DNA of 64,000 bases from Anthoceros angustus (GCA_010909165.1 MU008155.1:1860001-1924000), one strand, 5' to 3'. Counted from the stretch's first letter, positions 48,999 through 59,671 are shown. Numbers and translations are program-made. Notes: generated by a model from the letters alone, not told the origin.

Positions 48999-49383
48999 AG
49001 TTCATCCTAGCAGCTAATGGGCCTATTTAAGATAACCTCAAAATTTTAGCCCATATTGTTTTATTTTTCACAAACTTATTTCTTCCTCCTCTATCTCAAA
49101 GAAGAAAATATTGTCTTTTCCTTGTTCCTCGTAGACGGTCCATAAACATCCTGATTTATATTGGAATAATAATTAATGCCAGTTTTTGTATGCATTAAAT
49201 CAACCATATATGTTTTTCCTAACATCAATCACACTTACGGAAAACATGAGTAGTGCCCTGGAAAATCCAAACTATAGGCACATTTGGTTTTGATCATATG
49301 GATTCCGTCACTTCACAAACATATGAGTATGGGACATCCACCTTGCTAGGGCCTCCTTTTGTCAATACAACTACACTTTATCA

Positions 49384-50443
49384 TAATCACCTAATGGGAG
49401 ATATTCGATCGTAAAAGCCTATACTCTTCACTTCATTAGGCTGACCAGATAGTTGTAGTCTTCGCACCTGTGACACACAAGGATCAACAAGGTTAGAACA
49501 ATAAGCCACAAATTGAAAAGGAAACAAAACTAGAAACTCAAAATTAGGAATCAACATATACCTTTTCATTTTCCTTTTCTTTCCTTTCCTTTTCTTTTCC
49601 TTTTCCATCCTTCTTCCCCTTTCTTCTCTCCTTCATCCTCCAGCACCCGCACGCAGCCACCAACACCAAAGGAAGGGGATGGTCAGACACTTCAAAGTTG
49701 GCCATCCCCCTCACCACAACAGCCTCCATTAGCCGCTACTGCCGAGGAAGGCGCGCGCATAGGGAGGCGGGAAGGCGCGCGCATAGGGAGGCGCACCGCA
49801 TAGGGAGGCCCCATGATACCTGCAATGCAGGCATTTTTCTTTCCTAGGCCTTTCTTCACACATTGGAAGTTCTGGGGGGCCCTCTCTCCTAACAATTTCT
49901 GCAGCACAGAGGACACAAGACACACAGCAGCAACACCACAACGTCAGATTATACCAGGAGCAAGAGATTGGAGATCATCGTCAAGTTCGAAGTTGTCGTA
50001 GCCTTCTTCTTCCGAGGACTCCAAGATGATATAGGTCTTCTCCTCGACAGATTTCTGGTGTTTGAGAGCTGGTGTGTGTTCAAGAGATAGTGTGGAGCAA
50101 GCCTGCTGAAGTTTTGACAGAGATTGGGCAGGAGAAGCGGAAGATTTCGGAGAAAGATGCCCACAGAATCTCCCATGGGCATCCCTCTCCTGCAGGGACG
50201 CCCTCACGGATTGAGGGAGGCGCGCGCATAGGGAGGCGCGGGCGCCCGCGCGCCGCGCCGCGCTTCTCCGCGCCCGCGGCCGACGGCCGATCGGCGCCGC
50301 GGGAGGAGCGCCCTCGTCCTCTCGCCATCGCCACCTGCATTTTGATGAGGGAAGGAAGGGGAGGAGCGGGAAGGCGTGTCAGAATTCTGAAACTGACCCG
50401 TACATGGGCATGTGATGCCCATGGATGGTTAATAACCATCCAT
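49384..50443 (-). other. Antisense coding-looking segment between RNase H and 3' LTR of outer copia
   Basis: Minus-strand pieces resemble exons of a host-type gene: a 50207-49944 frame containing SVEEKTYIILESSEEEGYDNFELDDDLQSLAPG; a short piece EIVRREGPPELPMCEERPRK plus CLHCR flanked by ctgcag and gtatca signals (49889-49812); and a terminal piece VRRLQLSGQPNEVKSIGFYD ending ISPIR before a stop (49470-49388), preceded by tgtgtcacag. The stretch also has four copies of gcgcgcgcatagggaggcg (49750-49805 and 50219-50238). GC content is far above the rest of the element. I infer a captured gene fragment; family unknown. Confidence 0.4.
50404..50443. repeat. Two adjoining perfect hairpins
   Basis: atgggcat/atgcccat (50404-50411 and 50415-50422) is followed at once by atggatggtt/aaccatccat (50421-50430 and 50434-50443), each with a 3-nt loop. 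They mark the edge between the GC-rich captured segment and the AT-rich end of the element. Confidence 0.75.
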
Positions 50444-50650
50444 TTAAGGATTTCCTTTTTTTATAAATTGCTATTTTCCTTTTTAAGCTCAATTATAAAT
50501 ATTCTTAATTTCCAACTTAAGTTTCCTTTTACTTAATGCTTTTAAGCTCACTTGACTTTAGAACTAGTTTTCAGTTCTAGGCATATTTTGACTTATTTTG
50601 AAGCTAGAGTAATTCTCTATCATCTCACCCTAGTTCATAGTGAGTGGGAG

Positions 50651-50885
50651 TGATGAAATAGGTCACTATTAGGGCACTCTTCACTAGGGCACCTAGAACT
50701 TAATGATTTATTTATTTGGATAGGGCATTAAGTAGTTTAGGTAGTTTTCTTTAGTTGGTTACTTATGGTTATTTGTTACAACCACTAGGTGGTTATAACC
50801 ACTTCTAGCCTTCTATATAAGGCATGTACTTTCTATCAAATGTAATGCAACACATATTGCTTGAGCTTGTGTATGATTCTCATCA
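50651..50885 (+). repeat. 3' LTR of outer copia element
   Basis: 235 bp, near-identical to 32384-32620, preceded by the purine-rich tract gtgagtgggag (likely plus-strand primer site) and followed by the TSD TGACC at 50886-50890. Confidence 0.93.
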
Positions 50886-51561
50886 TGACCCATAAGACTG
50901 GGATGGGATCAAAGTTTGCTTGAGTGGAATCAGTACCTTCTTCATGGATGCACCATTCTTTGTCCAGTAGTCCCTGTTCAGAAAGATGCGCACAGATTTC
51001 CTTCAAGGCAGTCCTCTCTCTCGAAGTGAAAGGGTTCTCGAGAATACTGCTTGGAACAATGCCTAATTCGCCGAACAATGTTTGGGTACTATCTTCAACC
51101 AACCCAGATGCTCCCTTCCCCTGGTTCTTCTTCCCTTCGGAGGCCCCTTGGGAAGCTCCACTCTTCCCTTGTGAGGTCCCATGTGCAATTGAATCTGGCT
51201 TCTGAGCACCTGATGGTTTGGACTTCACGTTTCCTGCACTACCACTAGCATTAGTCCCCTGGGGCCTACCCCGTTTCCCCGAAGCCCTTGCCTCGGCCTG
51301 TGCCTCGTTTCGCTTTCGCTTGGAGGGATGTTGCTGTGAACGATGGCCAACAACATTGGCCTGCTTCGGACGGACTGCTTGACATATATCTGGAATAAAA
51401 AATACCCAGTAACGAGATTGGCGCACATGACAGCAAACTGCCCCAACACGAGCAAAGTGAAGGGGCACAAACCTGCTATTTCTGGATGTTTGAGTCTGTG
51501 AAGGAAGGCCGTGGATCTTTTCACTAGAATCTTGCTCCTTAGACGATCCACAGCCACTCAA
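50886..51561 (-). pseudogene. ParB-methyltransferase-like gene, N-terminal part
   Basis: The 5' piece of the gene interrupted by the outer copia element. On the minus strand it reads SGCGSSKEQDSSEKIHG at the start; then a probable short intron (~51470-51385); a basic, low-complexity section with PSKRKRNEAQ and GKRGRPQG (possible nuclear signal) and Ser/Gly/Lys-rich sequence; then a folded-looking part with TLFGELGIVPSSILENPF, SRERTALKEICAHLSEQGLL and ANFDPIPVLWV. The last codons meet the LTR at the TSD. Removing the element and one TSD joins LWV to NGYMDVLKTQK (32378 and below) in the same frame, which proves a single former exon. The true start codon is uncertain. Confidence 0.65.
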
Positions 51562-51964
51562 CCAGGCACCTCCGCGCTCTCACCTGCAAATCAACGGATA
51601 GGCAGGTTCAACGAACACGACCACAATTGGTTGACCATTTTTAGGGTTAGCGGCACGGTGCACACTTCGTATGCATGTTCACTGAAAGCGTGCTTTGCGA
51701 CAACAAAAACAGGTCCATCGGAGCCCAATTGTATGTGGGTGTGTGGCTAGCAAGGCTTTGTGTAAACGATCTGGACTCGGAAACCCCCTGTTGGGATGTG
51801 CCTTGAAGTGTTTTTTTTGTTTTTTGGTCGAGTGTGCTGTGAAAATAAGTCAGGTTGACAGTAGGCAAAGGTATTTATAAAAGAAACGTCCTTGGCCTAT
51901 GGGTTTTTTTCCTTGTTTTTATTTCTTAGGTTAGATAATAAAGGGTCCGGGAACTCGATGTTCC

Positions 51965-52378
51965 TTGGCCCATGGACTTGGGATGTCCACTAAAAGGTCT
52001 ATATATGTGAGGAAGAGGGTTGGTATAATTAGGAGTGATGGGTCTATAGGCTTGGAGTCAACCGATTGGGCGGTAGCTGAACGAGTATGGGGGTTGGCCC
52101 CCTATTATGCGGAGGCGACTTTGGAGGAGTTAAGCGAGGAGGAGGTCCAGGCTTGGGTGGACGAGGAACCGGTAATAATCCTCAGCAATAGGCGGCAAGC
52201 GGAAGACGCGGAAGCTCCAGGGCAGGGTACACCTCAAATTAGGACGTCCAGCAGTGACAGTGAGGTGGAAGTATTGTGGGAAAACCTGTCAGATCAGCGG
52301 CGGGAGGGCTCGTGGCGGCGGCAATGGAGGACGAAGGGCCAGGCGGCCAAGTCGAGGGAGGGCGCGCAGATAGCGTAG
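51965..52378 (+). CDS. Hypothetical acidic 137-residue protein (doubtful)
   Basis: Frame with KRSIYVRKRVGIIRSDGS, a YYAEATLEELSEEEVQAWVDEEP block and an acidic/Ser-rich middle (TSSSDSEVEVLWENLSDQ), then an Arg/Lys-rich end. Composition is protein-like and GC is moderately raised. No known family is recognised and no splice context supports it. It might belong to an unrecognised transposon. Confidence 0.28.
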   Translation: MAHGLGMSTKRSIYVRKRVGIIRSDGSIGLESTDWAVAERVWGLAPYYAEATLEELSEEEVQAWVDEEPVIILSNRRQAEDAEAPGQGTPQIRTSSSDSEVEVLWENLSDQRREGSWRRQWRTKGQAAKSREGAQIA

Positions 52379-53664
52379 GCAGATAAGTGATAGCATCCTA
52401 AGGATAGAATTTGGTTAGGATGCTGCACTAGACCTAGGAACGCTCCGAATTGTGGGCGCGTCCCTTCATGATAGCCATCTTAGGACCTAAAAATCCGGGG
52501 CATGGCGCCCCAGCCGGTGTATAAGAGGGGCGAATTATGCCTCTCACAGCAGATAATTTCTGGTTGAGATCCCCACGCTGCCTGTGGCTGGTTGGAGACG
52601 TCCAATTAACGGAGGCGGGGTGTGCGAGACGCTCCTAGGAATGGTCGAGAGCTTGCTCCGCGGCTGGAGGAGGAAGGGGCGATCGGGCGTCTTGCTGACA
52701 AAGGGGGAGGGAACCAAGGGATTGGCGCGGGGCGGGTCTGGAGCTTGCTCGTAACGCCTGCTGTGACGCCCTGGGCTCTTCTCCCCTTCGCTTCTTTTCT
52801 CGCTAGTTGTGTTCTGAAATTGAGGGTCTGTGTGTGAGTGAGTGGATGCCTGAAGGGCGAATCGAGAGAGAGAGAGAGGAGTGAGAGCAGATCGGGAAGG
52901 AGAGATTAAGTACTGTACGCGATGCGAGGTGCTGAATCGTGAGTGGAAAAGGAAGAGAAGAACGAGTGGAGAGGTCACGGTCGGAATTGGTGTGTAAGAA
53001 TCGCGAATTGAGCCGGTGCTGTCTGAAGGAAGTGCGCATGGGGAACAGTGGTTCCTGGAGGAAATAAGGTGGTGTGGCGCCCTTGTGTGTGTGTGCATGT
53101 GTGGGGTTGAGTGTAGGGAGGCCTAGGAATCCCCAGTGTTAGGAATCGGACTGGGCATAGTGTATGGGGGGTAGAATAACATCCAGACTACGGGTGGGGA
53201 CAACCCGGTACCAAAGATCCACGGCGCCGCAAGCCGAATCAGTCGCTAGGGTTTGGTGTGGGGCCTACCTCGGTGGTCGTACCACTACCTGGTAGTGGTG
53301 CGGACTACCGCGGTAGTAGAACGGGAAACGAGGTCGGGGAGTTAGATCCGTGGTAGTTGGACAAGACGGGAGGTAGTAGTAGTTGAGTAGATAGGTGAGA
53401 GGTGGTAGCAGGTAAGCCCTGACTTAGGCAAAGGTCGGTAGTGATAGAAGATAGCGTCTCTTGGCACAAACCATTCCCTTGGGAGCGAATCCCAGGACTA
53501 CAACGACATTGAGGGTGAATGTGGACCTCACCGTGTCACAGGACACGAGTTTGCACCCCACACTTTGCTGTGGAGCGCGCGGGTGGGGCGTGAGTGGATT
53601 TCAACGAGTAGCAGTGGTGATCGGCCTGGGCCTAAGAATTCCTGTAGGTTTAGCATCGCTTGTG

Positions 53665-54000
53665 GGCGTGCTTGTGGGCGCGTTTGTGGGCGCGATTGTG
53701 GGAGCGCCTATGGGTGTGCTTGTGGGCTTGCTTGAGGGCTTGATTGAGAGCGCGATTGTGGGCGTGATTGTGTGCTTGTTTGTGGACTTGCTTGTGGGCT
53801 TGCTTGTGGGCTTGATTGTGGGCACGATTGTGGGCGTGATTGTGTGCTTATTTGTGGGCTTGCTTGTGGGCTTGCTTATGGGCTTGCTTGAGGCTTGCTT
53901 GAGGGCTTGATTGTGGGCCCGATTGTGGGCTTGCTTGTTGGCTCTGTTGTGGGCTTGCTCGTGGGCTTGATTGTGGGCGCGCTTGTGGGCGCGCTTGGAG
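53665..54000. repeat. 12-bp minisatellite (gtgggcttgctt)n
   Basis: Roughly 25-28 variants of gtgggcNtgNtt in tandem. Because the period is a multiple of three, both strands stay open for long frames (GLLVG-type on plus, SKPTSKPT-type on minus). I treat these as repeat artefacts. Confidence 0.88.
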
Positions 54001-54257
54001 CGCCCTTGTCTGCGTGGTGGTGTGTTCGTGCCTTGAAACTTCAATTCCGATGACCATGCTGTGTTCTGGACAACCCTGTTCCTCAGATCATGATACCTTC
54101 TCCACCCAATACAAAGCACCTTGCGAAAACTTCGAACATAGCATTGCGTTCTGAAATCTCCACATAGGAAGTTCAAAACCTTCGTAGTGTTAGGATACAG
54201 TTAAACCACCTCAAGCAAACTTTCTAAGTACAGTTCCTGTTGCTCTCGACCCATTCC

Positions 54258-56947
54258 CAAGAAGCGATATCTGAGATTTTCTATATGTTTCCTACCGACT
54301 TTCAGCAAACATCATTTGCTACAATAATGCGAAGACCATGCACTCTGAATCTGCTCATTGGAGCACAATCTTTGAGCCCGCTTCAACCTTCTGCTGGGAT
54401 ATTGACGGCATTTCTGAGGGCTGGACTGAATGAAAGTCTCTGATAATGCCTTGGGATTGAAGTTTGCTTCACGCCCTCCAGAACCCTCATCTGTGATGCC
54501 GCAATCTTCTGATGAAAAAATGGGAACATCTTCAGCAGTGCTATCAGCGAATAACCGACACTGTCTCAGGGCCTCTTCCCTACCTACGAGACCCATGTCC
54601 TGTCCACTTCCATGTACTGGAGTAGTGTCCAAAAGAGTAGGCCTTACGGAAGACGACCTTTCGTCATTCTCTAATGGAGTCGTATTCTTGACCATTACCC
54701 GTTTTGGAATAGAAGCATCAGGAGTAGTTTCCATAACAGCGAACTTGTGCGTGATGTTGCGTTGACAACAACCTGGAGGCGATTTCAAAGCGCTTTTGCA
54801 ACTGTCCTCTACATTGTGCATTGCCCGCAATCGATGGCGTTGCCGCTTTCTCCCTGATTCAGCGATATCTGCCGGAGGGCCCCACATTACAGTCTGCGGG
54901 ATCAAGGTATTTTAGGGTTTAGCCCCCCAACAGCGCGGACAAGAATGCTCTACGGCAAAGGCGGAAGCGTCCTAAGCATCTCGATCGCCTTGTACTGGCG
55001 GAGACCTTTATTTTGGCATTAGGATTTGCCATGACACGAGAGAGCATGCTACATGTGAGAACTCAAGAGCTCATAAAGACCTAGTTATTTGATCTCCACC
55101 ATATGCAAGGCGCGTGAGTAACGAGGAGGGCCCCCCCCGACCACGCGCAATGAGAAACGCGTTTGAAGGAGGTCCCGGTCAATGATATTAAAATCAAGAG
55201 TGTTCGAGTTGAGGTGCCTCGAGTCCATGTCGGCCAAAGCAATAGTCTTTGGACCAATTACACGAACACACGGACGAGGGATTGACAGCCTAACCCAACC
55301 GGGTTTTCAAGGCATGTTTGAAGAGAGACCCCAACCAGCGTCCAAGCGGATGAGACGGAAAACGGGCAGCGTAATTGTCAATGTGTACTTCACAATTACC
55401 AAGGCCTTATGGTGGATGGTGGAGATCATCTTGGGACAGATCCCGCCGTAGCACTGATTTGAAAAATAAATGTTTTGCATTGCGCTTGATTTGCAAACTT
55501 CATTTGTCCAAGAAATACATATCTTAAGCACTCGTCAAGAGACCTAAAGTAGAATCCTGCACTAGTACCGTGAGTGTGCGCACTCACTTGTTGAGCTGTC
55601 CAAGAAGCGATATCTGAGATTTTCTATATGTTTCCTACCGACTTTCAGCAAACATCATTTGCTACAATAATGCGAAGACCATGCACTCTGAATCTGCTCA
55701 TTGGAGCACAATCTTTGAGCCCGCTTCAACCTTCTGCTGGGATATTGACGGCATTTCTGAGGGCTGGACTGAATGAAAGTCTCTGATAATGCCTTGGGAT
55801 TGAAGTTTGCTTCACGCCCTCCAGAACCCTCATCTGTGATGCCGCAATCTTCTGATGAAAAAATGGGAACATCTTCAGTTATCGTGAATAACCGACATCG
55901 CCTCGTGGCCTCTTCCCTACCTGAGACCCATGTCCTGTCCACTTCCATGTACTGGAGTAGTGTCCAAAAGAGTAGGCCTTACGGAAGGCGACCTTTCGTC
56001 ATTCTCTAATGGAGTCGTATTCTTGACCATTACCCGTTTTGGAATAGAAGCATCGGGAGTAGTTTCCATAATAACATGCGTGATGTTGCGTTGACAACAA
56101 CACGGAGGCGATTTCAAAGCGCTTTTGCAACTGTCTCTACATTGTGCATTGCCGCAATCGATGGCGCCGCTTTCTCCCGATTGACGATATCTGGGAGGCC
56201 CACATTACGATCGGGATCAAGGTATTTTAGGGTTTAGCCCCCCAACAGCGCGGACAAGAATGCTCTACGGCAAAGGCGGAAGCGTCCTAAGCATCTCGAT
56301 CGCCTTGTACTGGCGGAGACCTTTATTTTGGCATTAGGATTTGCCATGACACGAGAGAGCATGCTACATGTGAGAACTCAAGAGCTCATAAAGACCTAGT
56401 TATTTGATCTCCACCATATGCAAGGCGCGCAAGCTGAGAGTAACGAGGAGGGCCCAGTCCCCCAGCACCACGCGCAATGAGAAACGTTTCAGAAGGAGGT
56501 CCTGGTCAATGATATTAAAAATCAAGAGTGTTCGAGTTGAGGCTGTTCCTGGAGTCCATGTCGGCCAAAGCAATAGTGCTGGACCAATTGCGACACGAAC
56601 ACACGGACGAGGGATTGGACAGCCTAACCCAACCGGGGTTTTCGAAGGCATGTTTGAAGAGAGACCCCAACCAGGCGTCCGACGGATGAGACGGAAAAAA
56701 CGGGCAGCGTAATTGTCAATGTGTACTTCACAATTACCAAGGCCTTATGGTGGATGGTGGAGATCATCTTGCTGGACAGGATCCTGCCAGTGAGTAGCAC
56801 CTGTATTTGAAAAATAAATGTTTTGCATTGCAGTTGATTTGCAAACTTCATTTGTCCAAGAAATACATATCTTAAGCACTCTCGTCAGTAGACCTAAAGT
56901 AGAATCCTGTGCACTAGTACCGTGAGTGTGCGCACTCACTTGTTGAG
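54258..56947. repeat. Tandem duplication, ~1.34 kb unit
   Basis: Unit 1 is 54258-55595, unit 2 is 55601-56947; both run from caagaagcgatatctgag to gcgcactcacttgttgag. No known protein motif is seen. The best conserved frame (minus strand, about 54530-54310 and 55870-55655) contains PIFSSEDCGITDEGSGGREA and ends CSNEQIQSAWSSHYCSK, but it has no family match that I know. The copies differ chiefly by short indels, many at CAG/CTG words. Confidence 0.85.
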
Positions 56948-57949
56948 GCTAGCCGTCCCGGCAAACCCCACGTTTTGGCTGACATGGGACATAATGAAAC
57001 ACCTATCTCAATAGAGATTTGATTGCATTTACATCTTCTTAAATGGCTCATGTACATGTGGATGGAGATACGGTGGTGTTCGAAACATGTAGAACGGGGC
57101 ACCTTGGAATTGAACATTCCATTCCAACCCGAGTACACACTGTAAAAACTAGAAAAACATAGCACCGCGGCGTTTTTGCCTTTGAAAAGATGGGATTTTA
57201 GCCATAACCCTTTTTTATCGGAGAAACCCCTTTCTACCCAGATACTATTCTTCTATGGATTTTCTATGGTGTGTGCATCGAGTAATGAAGGCTTGATTGA
57301 ATGCGCAATGTGTTTGATGCTAAGTGAAAGCACATAATCAATCTTTTTCCATAATGTAAGAAGAGAATGATTACTTCTTTTTGAGCGCAAGACAAAACTA
57401 TCATGTTATTCCATAATACGATATCTTGTCTAACTAAATGTTCCATGTATAGTGTACTCTCTAACATTAACTTAACTGGCACACTCCCTTCACCTCTCAC
57501 CAAGTATCTCTCACACTCTCTTTAACTACTACCAAGTAATTCTAAAGCAACATTGACATCTATTGTTGTTTTTTTTACTAGATTCTCTTAGGAGTGTTGT
57601 TCGTGAAAATTAGAAGAATTTGTGCGAGCAGGTTTGTAGATCAACTACACATTTATCATGTGGGCATCTAATTCAAACTTGATATTAATAATAGATGCTT
57701 TTGGCTTGTCTTTTTGTAATTGTCACTTAAATATGTAGGAACTATGTTCTATGATAACTACCATAATAATTTATTTAAATTTATTTTTATTTTTAAAATC
57801 AACTTAAAATTTCATTAGAAAAAATTTATTCATAATAATTTATTAAAATTATACAAAAAATCTTTCTAAACCTAATACCAAGCATTTCAAAGTTGCTAGA
57901 TGAGATAGCCTATGAGGACGTGATACCTCAACAGTCCAATGTAAGCACT
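56948..57949. other. AT-rich spacer
   Basis: No gene-like frame. It contains a 23-25-bp match in inverted orientation to the 28146-28181 hairpin region (57217-57243) and a direct match of ccataatgt-agaagagaa-gattactt to 28105-28136, so fragments of one dispersed element occur at both places. Confidence 0.45.
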
Positions 57950-59240
57950 TGGTGCACCGGTACCTAAAAAAGGGCTGAAACAATTATGTACATATGTAGG
58001 TGTGTATGTATGGTTACCTACCCAATCCCAAAAGGCCTACACTCCGTTCACCGTCCCGGGCCACAGGACCAGGTGCCGATGTGGAAATCTTATCGGTCCT
58101 CGGGACCGCCTTTTGCTATGCTCGGTCCCGGACCGGCGAGGATCGTGCCTTTTGCGACCCTTGGTCACTAAATATAATAAATATTAAATAAATCATTTAT
58201 AAATAATAATATAAAATAACAAATTTCTAGTATATTCTATGGTCGGGGCTGGTCTTTCCAAGCTTTAAAAATACCATTCCAATCTATCTCCTTAACAGGC
58301 GGACCATTGATGGATATACTCATCAATGCATCAGGGTCAAAATATTAAGATTAGTTCTCATGTTATTCATCACAAAGTTTTGTTTAGAAAATCCCCGCTC
58401 ACATATAGCAGTACTACAAGGTATGACCAAACATAATTCCCAAAGACATAACATAGAGGCCGTCAGTACTACCCACTCCCGAGTTGTTGAGTATATTTTG
58501 TAAGCTCCTAGCATACTCAATCCAGCATAAGAAGACTTCAAGATGGACACAAATGTTAGCAACTCAGCTTGACACACGTCATCAACTACAAAAGGGTCGA
58601 CAAAATTAGTATTTGCATCCAAAGAGTTAGTTCCAAACTTTTCAACAATACCTCTAACAAACTATTAACTAACTGTATACGCTCATCTGCATCTTCATGA
58701 TAAAATTTAGGACTGACTAGACGACAAGGATGCAATACATAAAGATCAGGACACTTATTATTCACTGCATCAACAACAGCTAAAGCATATTTGTTAGCAC
58801 TAGCAATGCAAGAACTTAGTTCACTTTCAGAGTAGTCAAATATTACAAAACCCTCATACACTCCATGACTTTTTTTCAAGTTTTCAACTTCATTTACTAT
58901 GGATCTATGACATAGATCCATGGTAAGTATCTCTATGGCCATACCAATTATAAGATGGGTCCATATATCTATAATAAATATAAATCCTTGGATATAAAAT
59001 TAAATAATTTACTAATTTTAAACCGGACCTTTTATGAACCCTCGGTTCCCTAAAAAAAATAGGGGACCGAGGGTGGGGACGGGACTCTGAAGAACCTCCG
59101 GTCCCATGTTTTTTTTAACACATGCCGGGACCGGGACCGAGCTTGGGACGGGGTCAAGGAGGGGTCCCAGGCTGGGACCCCATTTTAAGGTGAACGTATG
59201 CAGGTGCATGCCCGTAGCAAGGCACGCATTGTTTTTTCTC
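57950..59240 (-). mobile_element. Degraded hAT-type DNA transposon
   Basis: Minus-strand transposase remnant (58942-58240) flanked by segments rich in ggtcccgg/ccgggacc words (58045-58150 and 59040-59185), which resemble the subterminal repeats of plant hAT elements. Exact ends and target duplication were not identified. Confidence 0.5.
58240..58942 (-). pseudogene. hAT transposase, C-terminal region, frameshifted
   Basis: The minus strand reads CHRSIVNEVENLKKSHGVYEG, YVLHPCRLVSPKFYHEDADE, then after a frameshift the hAT dimerisation region: LCLWELCLVIPCSTAICERG, FSKQNFVMNNMRTNL, and finally a GPPVKEIDWNGIFKAWKD-type end. STAxxERGFSxxNxIKxxxRxxL is the diagnostic hAT C-terminal motif. The N-terminal catalytic part is missing and the frame is broken at least once, so it is inactive. 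Confidence 0.72.
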
Positions 59241-59671
59241 TAACATAACGCATCCATGTATGGGTCAAAAGGAGAAAGGATGCTGTACATGCTGCTGTAA
59301 TGTGCGGCGTGGAGAGCGGAATCCTATTTGTGGCCCTTGGCGGCGGGAAGGGGCAAACCGCGACGGAGGGCGAGAGAGAGCGGGAGCGGGCGCGGCAGAG
59401 CGTTGCAAGTGTTCAATCCAGGCCCAAGCTTTCACAATGTCGGCCTGCCGCGACGGATGCCCCGCCCCATCGCTCAGGAGGCAAACGCAATCGCAAACGC
59501 AAACGCAAGCGAGCAACGCCACCAATTTCTTCGCCATTGGCCTGTCTCCTGACGCTCCACCGCATTGCGCTTCCGAGGCATCCCGCCGGACGGCTTCGAC
59601 CACTCCGGTTCCGGTGCCGGTGCCGTTTCCGTTTCCGACTTCCGTTTCCATTCCGCTTGCTGCCTGTTGCC
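59241..59671 (+). promoter_or_regulatory. Nitrite reductase upstream and leader region
   Basis: A sharp change from AT-rich hAT-derived sequence to GC-rich leader at about 59290. It contains a caatcgcaaacgcaaacgca-type tract (59485-59512) and ccggttccggtgccg repeats (59600-59650). No TATA box or nitrate-response motif is evident to me. Confidence 0.35.

Larger units (their letters stand above)
32384..50885 (+). mobile_element. Outer Ty1/copia LTR retrotransposon, disrupted, 18.5 kb
   Basis: LTRs at 32384-32620 and 50651-50885 (tgatgaaatagg...attctcatca), a 5-bp TSD (TGACC), and a primer-binding site tggtatcagagc complementary to initiator Met-tRNA at 32621. Order is gag - protease - integrase - RT - RNase H, the copia order. 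Without its two nested insertions (about 1.3 kb and 10.0 kb) it is about 7.2 kb, still long because of ~1.65 kb between RNase H and the 3' LTR. All reading frames carry indels, so it is not autonomous as shown. It sits inside an exon of the minus-strand ParB-methyltransferase-like gene. The LTRs differ little, which suggests a fairly recent insertion. Confidence 0.93.
51562..54257. other. Intergenic spacer with doubtful frames
   Basis: Probably begins with the promoter of the broken ParB-methyltransferase-like gene. It contains a (gaga)n tract (52860-52880), a perfect 9-bp inverted repeat accactacc/ggtagtggt (53281-53299) within a series of ggtag words, and the minisatellite at 53665-54000. 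One frame (51965-52378) is listed separately; no other credible gene is seen. Confidence 0.45.

Noticed and set aside
53461-54176. 149- and 191-codon frames of GLLVG and SKPT repeats
   Set aside because: Phase-preserving 12-bp minisatellite; open frames on both strands are expected without selection.
56220-56240. tttagggttt words as interstitial telomere
   Set aside because: Only single or double TTTAGGG units occur, scattered through the window; no array.
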